This document shows, piece after piece, positions 1-12,068 of a stretch of 64,000 nucleotides of DNA. The translations under genes and the position numbers were made by a program. Source of the DNA: Polytrichum commune. Its lineage: Eukaryota; Streptophyta; Polytrichopsida; Polytrichales; Polytrichaceae. How positions within the stretch are numbered: the stretch's first letter is position 1; each line of letters begins with the position of its first letter. Under the pieces are notes generated by a model that made no database searches, was not told the origin of the DNA, and worked only from the letters and a program-made list of their open reading frames with translations. The stretch covers positions 31,744,001 through 31,808,000 of the forward strand of contig OX485806.1 of assembly GCA_950295325.1 (NCBI GenBank). The letters are read 5' to 3'.

Positions 1-3000
1 TAGATGTGTTGGTTTCATCCAATTCACATTTTCATCTATTGGTGTCATATGGTCAGTGTTCTTAATGACTACCGTTTATGTTCTTGTCAAAGTGTGCATT
101 TGGGTTCTAGGGTTTTACAAGCTAGAGGCTCTTGGAGCACTCATGGGCTTCCTTGAGTTTTTTTTCTCTGGATCATGGCTAACTTATCATGCTTTTGTCT
201 TTGTTTGTTTGATACAATCATGAGTTACATGCTATGGATGAAAAACGTTCAATGACTTTCTCATTGGAAAGTGAAAGTGATTTTTTTTTCTCTCTAGATC
301 ATGGCTAACTTATCATGCTTTTGTGTTTGTTTGTTTGATACAATCATGAGTTACATGCTATGGATGCAAAACGTTCAATGACTTTCTTATTGGAAAGTGA
401 AAGTGATTTTTTTGTGTAATAAAGGAATATTTAATTCATGATGTATATTTTGTATATGTAGTGGATGATTTATCATATCAAATTGAAAAGCTTAGTATAA
501 ATACACGAGTCCATTTTCTAGCATGCCGTTCGTACATAAAATTTTGTTTTTCCCTATAAAATCCTGGTATGTAAGGGGGTTTAATTTCATAATAACCCAT
601 GCGTGTCATCGAGGTTTCCAATGACAAGTCCACCCTTTGGGATTTTGGAATCCCAAGTCTTTATTCTTAAATTTGTTGCTAGGTCCATTGAACACAACTC
701 ATTAGTTGAGTAATGTTATGTCATATTAGTTTTATCATGGTTAAGGTATAAAGATGTTAAATGAACACTTTAAACTCTACACACACTTTTTGTAGATTGC
801 ATATGCGCATTCAAAAGGGGGGGGGGGACTCTTTGGGGAGGCTTGTATATTACATGCAACTAAGGGATTTTATCGTAAGGTGTATTTTGATGACCTAGAC
901 CATTCAATTACCTAGTTATCTAATCCATGGTGTCTTAAGGGTTCATATAATTACTTACAAATTGTGAAGGGGGGAGTTTTTCAATCCTTTAATTTATTAT
1001 AACTAATTGAAGTAAATTAGAAAAGTGAAATCCAAAGATTAAAGATAGAGATATTTCTAACAATTTTAGTGCCAAGTCTAAGACTAACTTATCAAGGAAT
1101 GACACCATAAAACATTGAGGACCAAATATTAGTTGCTTTTGTATTGATGAGCAAATAACTTAAGTTTCGTAAATGTTGTCAGTGTACCCTCAATGGCACA
1201 AACAACACACAAATGCTTCATTATCAACATGAAGATGATAGTAGATTTATTCCACAACGTATATCTTATCTAAAACCCTAAATTGGATATGTTATATAGG
1301 GCCTTTTATTAGTTATAATCTAATATGGCATATTTAATCCATCATATAATACCTCTAAAAAAATTCAAGATATTAGGGACAAATAATAAACTACACCATA
1401 TCTTTGGTCGCATCATTCCAAGTAAAATTTTCTATGTCACCCCTAGGCATGCATTTAGTGTGAGATGATTGCCATTTTCAAATCCATTTTTGAGGTCCTC
1501 CCCAAATATGCTGACTTTTGACAAGCCTTGAATGGTTACCATGTTTTGAGCACGGAATCCAATCTCTCTAAACACATGTCTTTTTGGTGTTCGTTCTTCC
1601 ATCACAACTAACCATATACTACTCAAGTATAGTTGTATGATTAAGAAACTTAGCCATGAAAGTCCCGCTTATCGAACTCTCAACTAGAGCTAAAGTGCTT
1701 TATGATGTTTGACACCATGGTTTTGTGATTGCTAAATTAAGATGGTTGACATATCCAGTGTATGTGTGGCATGATAATTTGTTATCGAGTGTTGTTTTAA
1801 TCTTGTTGAATGTCATTCTAATCTTCATATATAAATCTTAAATATAGTTGCAGGTATAAGCAATTTGATTTGGATGTATATGTACATTATATTTTCACAT
1901 ATCCTCAATAATTATTCTTTAAGTTTTAGTTTTTCATATATCATATTTTGAAACTTTCTCTTCATGCTCTTCTAGGGTTTGCAACTACATCTTCCTTCCA
2001 CAACTTAGGAGTTAGCCTTCCTTAACGATTGTTCTTTCAATTGTTCATTGTCCATGTTTTTTCTTCCAAAGGTTGAAAGAGGACATGATGTACATGACAT
2101 TGTTTTCCATGAGTAGTAATTGAGTTTGTGTTGATGTAAGTACATTTTGAATTGTGTGCATTGTGTAGAAGTATTTCGGTTTTTAACATATAGTTATATT
2201 TTGAAGGTCTCATGTACTTTGAGTCCTTTCCTTCTACATGCATTTGAGTAGAGATTTAGTGTGATGACAAGTGAGCATAGATTTATCATATCAGAGTGCA
2301 TGTAAATCAAAAAAACCAATTTTGAAATTAATATGCAATTCAATTTCAATATGAATAGAACCCAACTAATGCAATTTACATTAGATGTATCAAATTATGA
2401 TCACATGATGCTTGCTCAATCCGCCCCATGTATAGTACATGCCTAAACAACCCTTTGAGGTCAACCTTGGGAATCAAACCCAACACACATTTCAACAAGT
2501 ACAAACACCTTACCCTCACAACACCCACTCTCGAGATACACCTCAATTTACACAATGCTACACAAAAACCCTAGTACAAATAAACATGATGATAAACAAT
2601 GCCCCCCACCTCTCTCATTTTGGGTCATCCACAAGGACCACCTCCAAAAGGAGGCAATAACAGTTGTCCCCTTACCCTACTTACTAAACTTGTTTCATGT
2701 TCGCTATGAGCTTGCAATTATGATCAAGATAAAGTGTCTCTCATTCGCACCAATGTTATTGGTTGGCGTCATCTCTTTCTCTTGAAGTAGGGGCACTGGA
2801 AGCGGAGAAAAAACATAATGTCCTATGTGCTCTTTATTTATTTATCATTTGAAATTCATAGAAGTTGCACTTGTATTGATATTCACATAATTACCCATAG
2901 CGAGTAGGGATAATGCCTCGCAAGTGGGCTAATCACTATTGTGACATTTAGAATTTGAAAGTTGGTCGCTAAATATGTTAGTCGTCACAACAATACTTGA

Positions 3001-3220
3001 ATGCTTGAGAATTGGGAAGGTGGTTGTGTGCACATACAAAAGAAACCGACCCTTATCAAAGAGGACTTATCATGTGCACCAACCTAATGCACTCACGAGT
3101 TTACACTCAAGCCATATGGCCAAAGGCATACTTCATTTCTGTCATGACCAGGATCAAGTCCTTTCCTTCTTTTCCTCTTGCTATATCTATTTGACATGGA
3201 AATGGGGAAATGTACCACCT
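1..3220. other. AT-rich intergenic DNA
   Basis: No coding region is recognisable. The short open frames here lack family motifs. A 126-bp tandem duplication lies near the start and is listed separately. A run of G residues at about 818-828 is the only other striking feature. Confidence 0.6.
155..409. repeat. 126-bp tandem duplication, two copies
   Basis: The block containing GATCATGGCTAACTTATCAT occurs at about 171 and again at about 297. The two copies are nearly identical over their whole length, including the T-rich junctions, with only a few substitutions. This looks like a young local duplication. No coding potential is seen. Confidence 0.9.
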
Positions 3221-3224
3221 TTAG

Positions 3225-3735
3225 AAGGACACCCTAATTCACCTTTGATCAAGCTGGAATGTAGTATCCACATAAGAATTAGTGGTCTCAACCAATGTGG
3301 GAATGACACGTGGCAAAATGTGAAGGCAACAACCATTATCTCATTTTGTTAATAATTGGTTGGCTATGAGGTAAGAATCGCTTCTTGGAACTCATTTAAA
3401 GTCCACTCGGAGTCACTCAAAATGCTTTAATAGGCCCTTCTAGGCTTTGGCTTTTGATGCACATTTTGATGCCACAACGATCGCCTTAAAATTTGTTTGC
3501 CTCCCAAAATTTGCTACCTGTCATCCCCACATTGGTTGAGACCCACTTGAATCCCACGTGGATGCTACGTTGGGAATAACACGTGGCAGAATTGGGAGGC
3601 AATAAATTATTACTAGGCCAATGAGAATTTCAATAAGGATTCTGCTAATCTGCCCATAATAAAACCTCTTCAATAGGCGCTTCCAAGCGTTGACTTTCGA
3701 TGCGCTCTGCGATCGCAATGATCGCTTCAAAGCTT
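3225..3735 (+). promoter_or_regulatory. Duplicated promoter block with G-box motifs, upstream of the mutase gene
   Basis: Two diverged copies of a block of about 230-260 bp lie in tandem, at about 3225-3490 and 3530-3735. Each carries CACGTGGC (3307-3314 and 3580-3587), a G-box/ABRE-like core, followed by a line of the type 'aataggc...tt...cg(c)tt...gatgc'. A further CCACGTGG lies at 3554-3561. The second copy ends about 250 bp before the chosen start codon. Binding by bZIP or bHLH factors is inferred from the motif only. Confidence 0.55.
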
Positions 3736-3988
3736 CCATCACGTGCTCGCAAAAGCTACTCAAAATCTCTCAAACCCACAAAATCATTTGCGCTAATTCC
3801 ACATACCCTCTCCACCGATTTGCCAATTTTCATCCACCAATTCCAGGATACAACTTGACTCACAGTCTCTCAAAGTTCGAATTCACATTCATACACATTC
3901 TTCGGAAATTGTCGTGAATCCCACGAGATTCAGCGAAACCCCAGAGTAGAGAGATTTGTGTGAGTTAGTTGAGGAGGAGGAGGAGGAG

Positions 3989-6900
3989 ATGGGGGAAGTA
4001 GTGGGGCAGGAGTCTGGGAAGAGGCAGCAGCGAGTGGCCTTTGTGTTGGTTGATGGGTTGGGCGATGTGGGGATCCCTTCATTGGGATACCGATCGCCCG
4101 TGGAAGCTGCGATAACTCCCAATCTGGACGCCATAGCCAGCGGCGGAGTGAATGGGTTGATGGACCCAGTGGAGCCCGGACTGGCTTGTGGGAGTGACAC
4201 GGCCCATTTGTCGTTGTTGGGATATAACCCCAGGATTTATTATCGTGGTCGCGGAGCTTTTGAGTCTCTGGGTGCAGGATTGGCTATGGTCCCTGGTGAC
4301 ATCGCATTTAAGGTGTGTATTATATATACGTGTGTGTGGGGATCTCCCATTAGGGTTTTGTCTGGAGGTCACATTTGTTTTTTGAATTCTTAGGTTGTCG
4401 AGTTTTAGAAACCGAAGAGCTAGATTGGTTGGCGAATTTCATCATCCTGAAATGCAATTGATTGAAGACTGGAAGTCAGTAGGACAAGAATGAGTATTGT
4501 GATGTGTGTTCTTGATGCTCCTAAATTTTCTCTCTACCCTAAACCCTGAATTCAGTCCATGTGATTTATTTTTCTTGTGGAGGTCGTGTTCTGGGAATCG
4601 AAGAGCTGGGTTGGAAATCCTTTAACAACCACAAAATGTAATTGAAAATTTGAAGTCAGTAAAAAAGAAAGAATGCTGTGGTGTTTGTCCTTGATGCTCC
4701 TAAATCTACTCTCTACCCTAAACCACGGATTTACTCTATAGGGTTTTGTGTGGAGGTCGGGTATTGGAAACCGAAGAACTGTGTTGGAAAATTCTAACAA
4801 CCAAAAATGCAATTGAAGACTTTGAGTCTGTAGGAAAAGGAAAGATATTTGATGTGTGTGTCCTTGATACTCCTACATCTACTCTCTACCCAAAACCCTA
4901 AATCTACTCCACAGGTTTTGTGTGGAGCTCAATTGGTTTTCAGGAGTTGTGGGGTTCTAGGGATTCAAGTTTCAAAAACGGAAGAGCTTGGTTGTTGGTC
5001 AATTTCATCATAGCTCAAATGCACTTGAGGAAAATGCATTTGAACTCAATAGTAAAAGCAAGAATACTGTAATGTTTGTTCTTGATACTCTATACCTTAA
5101 ACGCTAAATCTACTCCATCCAGTCTCAAGTGAATCCATAAGTCTTGGGTCTGAATGATTTCCTGATGTGTCTTGGAATCTGAACCTGTCCGTGGGACGAT
5201 GATGCATGTTTTGGATTCTGGAAGGCAAATTGTTCAATGAAGCAAATGATGTTCACTGCCTCCACATTTTAGAATGCAAGTGTGTAATGTTGAGGCAGTG
5301 TTGATACCTACCGTTCAGGGTTTAGTACCTTTGCAGTACTATCTCAATATTAGCTAATGATTCATTCAAAATTGGTTCTACTCATCACTCAAACTTTCAG
5401 GCCTTGCAACCATAGAACATAGAAACAAAAGATTAATATTGCAACCCTATGTATGGTAGGCATTAATATAAAAGTTGTAGTGTGATGTAATTGAGCTAAG
5501 TTTCCGCATCCTCAAATCATATACATAAATTATTATGGCAATACAGAACATGCTTTATGAAAATTCTCCCATTTTATTTCAATATGTCAGTACAGCAGCC
5601 TATCTAGCCAAAGAAACATCTGGCCAATGATGCATGCAAATCATTTCTGATTTCCTATCACTGCATGTGGGGTGTTCTCTTCCAGAGCAATTTTGCAACT
5701 ATCGATGAGGAGTCAGGAGTTGTGACAAGCCGAAGGGCAGATCGGCATTTTGAGGAGCCTGGCCCCATCCTTTGCGCTGCTCTGAACGGACTGAAGTTGC
5801 CTTCCTTCCCAGAGTACAAAGTCTCAGTGAGGTAAGCTTTGTTGTATGGACACGGTGAGGTTCCTGTTATAATTAAATTGGGCACTTCACACTAGAGCTT
5901 GAGGGCCTGTGACCATTGAATTCTAAAGTCTCTCATTGGTTGAAAATGCTAAGATCGTCTCACTTCACTTTTACACTAGAGCTTGAGAGCCTAAGGTAGA
6001 CATCCCTTATTTGGTTACTTTTCTTATTAGGACACCTATATTTGAGTGTTATGTGGTTTGGTGTGGTTCCAAGAAAGGCTATAAAAAGAGATGTGTTTAA
6101 AAGAGATTGGACTGTGTGCTTAAAATATGATAACCGTTCTAGGTTCAATAGTCAACATTACTGGGGGGACCTATATGACCTTTTAATGAGAATGAGAATT
6201 GTCCCTTTAATAATGAATAAGATATTCATATGAGCTCCAAAGTTTATGAGGAAAGTGGCTACGCCCTCAATTTAGATTTGCTAACCGTCTTGTACTAATT
6301 GCATGTTTCATATCGTAGGAGAATTGGGCTAGTTGGAAAAAGTAAACATCTAAGACCTATCTACCTTAAGGGACCAAGGAAGTTTGTTTGCATGGAAAAC
6401 CATTATGAATTTCTACATGGCATGAAATCGATAATGTTTCATGGTCTACCTGATTTTGCATCAAGCCACCTCAAAGAGGTGGGTCTACTACAAAACTGGG
6501 AGACTGAAACTCCAAACTCTCACAACCCTTGAATTAAAATAACTTATCTTGTAGGAGGGCCCACATGAGTAGGACGGCAATAAATTGGCATTTGATTGAA
6601 AGCCTGGTCATGTGTTTCTTTACACAACACTTGAATGCATGTGATCACACAAAACCCAATCTTAATTTTCCTTGGTACAGCCTTTGGATGAGATCCAAGG
6701 GCCCTTACAATTTTGTGGTCAAGGTCCTTGGCCATATTGTAAATTGGCCCTCATTAGTGTCACTTTATAATGCTTTGGCTGATTGTGTGTGAACAGGTAT
6801 GCAACAGAGCACAGATGTGGGGTTGTTGTAAGTGGGCCTGGCCTCAGTGGTAATATTTCTGGGAGTGATCCGTTGAAGGACCATCGCTTGTTGCTCAAAG

Positions 6901-9379
6901 TGAAGCCCCTGGATGACACCAAGGAGGCTGCACACACAGCCAATGTTGTGAATGAGCTTTCAGATGTCATGCGAGGGATTTTGCGGCACCACCCTCTCAA
7001 TGCAGAGCGCAAAAAGCAGGGCAAGGCTATTGCAAATATCGTCCTTTTGCGAGGATGTGGGATCCGTATCGAGGTTACACGATGTTTCACTTCTTTGGCT
7101 TCCATCTCAACATCCTCCACTTTGATTGTTCATTACAAGAGTTTTCCTTCTAACTTATGGAACTTTTTGTCAGGAGTTGGTCTCTATGATTTCCCATTGA
7201 TTGTCTTGTAAGCTAAATCAATAATTCATTTTCACTTGGCGTAGCATTCTTAAGCATGTGTAAGGACTTATTCTTTTTATTCTAGCTTCCAAGGTCCTTG
7301 AATACATGCAAGAATGCCAAGCATAGTCAAGTCCCAATCTCTCATTAGTCAACACCTTGTTGTTTACCTATCTTCAGACAAAGCCTTCTCTCATCTACCA
7401 AGATCGTCTTAAAGACCTTGCCAAAAGGAATCTTACCAAGTGTATGCTCTCCAAGATGCTTATCTAGGGAGAGTACCTGCTACCACTTAAGAATGCTATG
7501 GTGGTGCATGCTTTGAATGAAGAGCAACCTATTTTGGTTCATCAAGGGCCAAACTCATTTCCGCACCCTTGGCATGCCAAAATGAGTTTGACCCTCAACA
7601 AACTGATATAGAATGATCTTTGTTCAAACCTCCACACTTCCCGGAGCATGCACCAAAATCTCTCCAAACATGGAAGGTGTTGTATGCAAAACAACCAATG
7701 CCTGACCAAAAGTCCCATTTGAGTATAGGATAACTCTATCATCTTTATAAATTCTTGAAAGGAGAGAGAGAGAGAGAGGTGGGTTTATCATTTTTCTTTA
7801 TGTAATCTTCTGCTTGTGTTTACAGGTGCCCACATTTATGGAGCTACATGGGCTACGTCCCTGCATGGTCGCTCCAACAAAAATCATAGCAGGCCTGGGC
7901 TTGTCCCTTGGTATTGACATCCTGGAAGCTGAAGGAGCCACTGGTGACTACCGAACTTTACTAACTTCCAAGGCAACTGCAATTTCCAAAGCTCTTGCTG
8001 CCCCATTAACGCCTCCCCCCACTGTGTTTGTCCCGGGCGAAGAGGAAGGCAAACCAGGATACCCAGATGGTTATGACTTTGGGTTTTTGCATATCAAGGT
8101 TTTTGCTACACCTCTTCACTCATTCACCTCTTCACTTTCTTCAGACTTAAAAGTGGGAACTCAACATTCGGAGATTTGATTATCTCAAGCCCTTTTGTGT
8201 CTACCTGCAGCCACTGGCAGTGAATTTGTTGGATCTTTCTTTCTGGCTCTTCACTTTCTTCTCTTCTTTAAGGTGTGCCCTGATTTTCTCAAAATGTTAT
8301 AGGAGACGCATTAACCCTCAAACATCGAGAACAAGGCATGCCAAGGGGGCTTGTGGAGATAAGGAATAATTAAATTTTGCTGTTGGTTACTTCATCTCTA
8401 GTCATCCTTAGAAAAGTAACCTTTGCTGAAATAGCTTTATTCTTCTAACGAGATTCTCTGACTGAAGACAGAAGTTTAAATTTGGGTGCAAATACTGTAA
8501 GTACGTGAAGGAATCCAGCATACAATTCTATGCAATATCTATATCTGGTATTTGTAGCCACCGATTTACAGATGATTGAATTTTTTCTTCTTTCAAACTA
8601 TGCTCCACATTGGTTTGTTTTGAGCTTGGGACACAATTTCATTAAGTAATACCTTGCTATGAATTGTTTACGAATATTTGCAATCAAAATTTTGTACATG
8701 GATTTTTTGACATTTCAAGGTGTTAAATTTAGCTTTCAATTACATGGATGTATTCTTTGAGTGACTTGTGACAACAAGTTCTTTTAATGTAAAAAACATT
8801 CGAGCGTTGGAAGCCTTTCACCTTAAGTCATCTCAGTTTTTAAGAAAATTTGATGTTTAGAGGTAAACATGGTTGTGTGATTGGTTGCTTGTCCAGGCTA
8901 TCGATGATTGTGGCCACGATAAGGCCATGAAGCTAAAGGTGAAAGCATTCGAGGCAGTGGACGCAATGTTAGGGCAACTAATTCGCATGCTGTGGCAAGC
9001 CGAGAAAGAAGGTTTGGCCCAATTCTCAATTTGCGTCACAGGTGACCACTCGACACCCGTCGAATACGGCGACCACAGCTATGAGCCAGTGCCATTCACA
9101 ATCTGCCATTTGAAGGACATCGTGAAAGCCAAAGGTGGAGACGACGAGGTTATGGCGACTGATTTGATGCCCTTCAACCTTCCGTCAGCCGAAGCTGCAA
9201 AAAATGCCGATCTCAACAATAACTATGGGATCAACCAGGCCGGCTCCGCAAAGGCGGTCGCTGGCGACTCAGTAACGAAATTCGGCGAAATTGCTGCGGC
9301 GCGAGGTTGCCTTGGTCGATTCACTGGAAGCGAGATGTTGGGGGTGATCAAGCACTACATTGCAATGAACAAGTGTTAA
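3989..9379 (+). CDS. apgM: Cofactor-independent phosphoglycerate mutase, archaeal type (five exons, 500 aa)
   Basis: The family interconverts 3- and 2-phosphoglycerate in glycolysis without 2,3-bisphosphoglycerate. Exons by GT-AG and phase are 3989-4312, 5686-5831, 6797-7073, 7826-8098 and 8897-9379, giving 1503 nt including the stop. Alkaline-phosphatase-superfamily metal motifs are visible: VDGLGD (Asp22), the nucleophile segment CGSDTAHLSLLGY (Ser69), IDDCGHD (344-348), TGDHSTP (Asp390, His391) and GDHS (His400). The N-terminus is short, with no transit or signal peptide, so a cytosolic enzyme is inferred. The first ATG after a GAG-rich leader was chosen. The in-frame sequence upstream has only a TTG. 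Plants also have the unrelated-length bacterial-type mutase; this is the second, archaeal-like class. All key residues are present and no frameshift is seen, so the gene looks functional. Intron 1 carries a tandem repeat and intron 2 a MITE. Confidence 0.93.
4345..5125. repeat. Intronic tandem repeat in mutase intron 1, about four units
   Basis: Four diverged units of roughly 170-210 bp follow the first 5' splice site. Each contains a line like 'gaaaccgaagagct...aatgcaattgaagact...ctctaccctaaacc'. The GAAGAGCT-type landmark recurs at about 4418, 4600, 4773 and 4982. The units are non-coding, and their divergence suggests an old expansion. Confidence 0.85.
5994..6366. mobile_element. R2-family MITE in mutase intron 2, TA-flanked
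   Basis: The left end AGGTAGACATCC and right end ATCTACCT are imperfect inverted repeats that extend through a GGTTACTTTTC-like line. TA lies directly outside both ends (5992-5993 and 6367-6368). Related copies lie at 10551-10904, 22700-23273, 31959-32330, 36392-36675 and 55590-55860. The TA duplication suggests a Stowaway/Tc1-mariner affinity. The element has no coding capacity. Confidence 0.75.
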
Positions 9380-10548
9380 ACCCTAAACCCTAAACCAAGG
9401 CCAAACGTTAAAACAGCTACATTAAATTGTGAGCTTTTAAATTGGAGCAAGACCTTTTTTCTTGCCTCTTGGAATTTGGGTGTTCTTGAAGGCGGTCACA
9501 CCTTGGTTGGTGGTGTAAATCACCAACTCTTGTGAGATATAGCATCGTCTCATGGATTAGGATTTACATACTTAGATTCCTGGCATGAAGATGATGCAAA
9601 GCATGCATGTGTCTGTTGTGATGTCTCTGTTGTATAGGTAGAAGTGGTGCAATTTGGCCACACAAAGTTGTGATGATAATTTCTGGATATAGAATGGACG
9701 TTCAAGTTCTTTTCTTGGAGGTTGCTAACTTGGGCCAAAGTCATTGCTCAACTACAAACAAACAAACAAACAAAAAGCTATCTATACAGATACTTTCTCT
9801 CGCATCTATCAGTGGTGGTTGTTGTGTTGAAAGATATCTAAAGTATGTGGGCCTTACGTGGTCACTCTTCTTAATTGGACACCATTTTATGCGTGGTATA
9901 TGCCACCGGATTGTAGGTAAAAATGGACACCAAAAAGACATTGTGTTGAAAATATAGACACCATTCTAGGTTCAATAGTGAACACAATTGGGAGGTTCTA
10001 CATGATGGTTTGAAGGTAAAAGGATTTTTTCACTTTGACCTCTTATAGTGTTCACATCTCTACTCAGATTTCGAAACTTGAAATGACAGTTTGCGATTCA
10101 CAATTGCTAACTGGATGAGACAATTTCCAATTCAACCCAACGGTCAGAAAGGTCAGTGGAGTTTAAAGCACCTTACCTTGGGTACTGTTTTGGTAGTAAA
10201 CAACTTCCTTTAGAGTGAAGTAGTCTTTTGGGATGAAATAGTGATTCATGTCTGATGTCAGCTTATTGACATAAGCCTTTTGTGCAAATTTTAGTGGTTG
10301 ACTTCTTGTTGACAATTGTGGCAAGTAGACTTTGAAGCAACTTCACTCAACAAATTCAATTGAAGTACATTCCAGAGCACAATCAGCTTGAATGGTATGA
10401 TCAGCTGAGTACAGGCTATAGCTTAATTGGCACAACATACACGAGCTTGTCAACCTTTGATGATGTACCATCTCACCTCTGTTGTTGACCTCAATAAATC
10501 ACAAATTTTGAAAATTCTTCATGTGATTTGGATGTGCCTACCAGTAGG
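9380..10548. other. Mutase 3' flank and old repeat DNA
   Basis: The stop codon is followed at once by two telomere-like CCCTAAA units (about 9382-9396), too few to be an interstitial telomere. From about 9840 to 10160 lies a copy of a dispersed repeat (R5) also seen at about 21920-22260 and 38955-39330. It is recognisable by a line like 'ctttgacctcttata...aaacttgaaa...gagacaatttccaat'. No gene is seen. Confidence 0.6.
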
Positions 10549-10550
10549 TA

Positions 10551-10904
10551 AGGTAGATAGCCCTTATTCATCTACTCTTCTTATTCTGACACCTATAACT
10601 TATTTGAGTGATATGTGGTTTTGTGGGGCTCCAAGACTGGATATAAAAAGAGATCAGATTGTGTGCTCAAAATATGATAACCGTTGCAGGTCCATTAGTC
10701 AACATAATTGGTGGGGATCTTTATGACCATTTTAACGAGCACGAGAATCTTCACTTTGATAATGAATCTGAACTTTGAAAATTACAAGGAAAGTGGTTAA
10801 GGTCCCGGTTTGGATCTGTTAACCATCTTGTGTTGATCATGTGTTTCATATCCTATGAGAAGTGGACTACTTCAAAAAAGTAACCATTTAAGACTCATGT
10901 ACCT
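10551..10904. mobile_element. R2-family MITE, TA-flanked
   Basis: The left end AGGTAGATAGCCC and right end CATGTACCT are inverted, with TA on each side (10549-10550, 10905-10906). The internal sequence closely follows the copy in mutase intron 2. The element is non-coding. Confidence 0.75.
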
Positions 10905-11572
10905 TAGGTGAACTCGCTCCTTTGTGTCATGTGAATTGTATGTCCCTACGTGCATAACATTACTTAATGGTGTGGGCCTTCAGAATATAACAATAGAATG
11001 TTGGGACCTCAATCTAAATATGAGTCTTCCTATGTAGCTTTTTGAGCATTCGGCTATTATATTTTGAAGGCCCACAGAATGAGAGTTAAACGTTGCTTAA
11101 TGTCATGTGGATCAATCACTTTAGATTTGAATATTGAACACAATGTATTTTTGGCCCCACCAGATAGAATAAAGACCAAGGGTGGAAAAAACCCAATTTT
11201 TTCCGGCCGATGCATTGGGCTTTTGGTTTTGATGCAAAAAACCCGATTTGTGCAAATAAAACCATGGTTTTATTCCAACACTCGGCACCGCCATTGGCGG
11301 ACAAGTGGGCCCTATAGTATCACTCTCTTTTGTAATAAAATTGAATAAAACCAGATTTTGTTGGATCTCGTATGATTGGGTCTTTTTTTTAAACCATGAA
11401 AAAACCCAACTGTGCAAAACCATGTGATGCCAACCTTGTTGGAGACTATACAAACACATGGAATCGACAACCAATAGTAGTATTTTTGTTGTGGAGGCTA
11501 TAGAAACATACGTATACCAATGCCTTTTAAATTTAACAAAGGGAGGTTGTATTTGATATGTAGCTACACTAA

Positions 11573-12068
11573 GGGCCACTTCACACATGAGACTGAGTGC
11601 CCGTGACCCTTGCACTTCAAGCACTCTCATTGGTGGAAAGGGCGGAGCCGGTCTAAGTTCGCTTCACACTACGCTTGAGGGACCAATGGAGTATGTGAAT
11701 GCAACATGGATGTAAAGTCTCCATGGATTCCTACATGGCATCGAATGGATGATGTTTCATGTTCACTTGGACTATTTTCAAAAACCACCTTTTGGAGGTA
11801 ATCCTAACACAGAACCAGGAGACCATGACACTCCGAACACTCACAACCATTGATTTATTCTATTTTATTATGTGTGAACCGCATGAATAGAAATTCATTG
11901 AAATAGCATTCAGTTGAGGGTCCGGTCACATATGACACCACACTACACTTGAGGGCCCATGACCACACTGCATGATTGTGGAGGTGTGTTAGGACGGCCT
12001 TTGGACACTTACTTTTGGGCTCTCACAATTTCATGGTTATGGCTCTTGGCTCGTGTGTGAAGTGGCCT
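11573..12068. mobile_element. Tourist-like MITE with GGGCCACTTCACAC ends
   Basis: It begins GGGCCACTTCACACATGAG after TAA and ends GTGTGTGAAGTGGCCT before TGA. The inverted ends and the three-base TWA-like flanks resemble PIF/Harbinger non-autonomous elements. Similar ends mark 35868-36222 and 38361-38950. The element is non-coding. Confidence 0.7.

Noticed and set aside
9380-9400. Telomere-like CCCTAAA units after the mutase stop codon
   Set aside because: Only two full units; chance or a telobox-like scrap, not an interstitial telomere.
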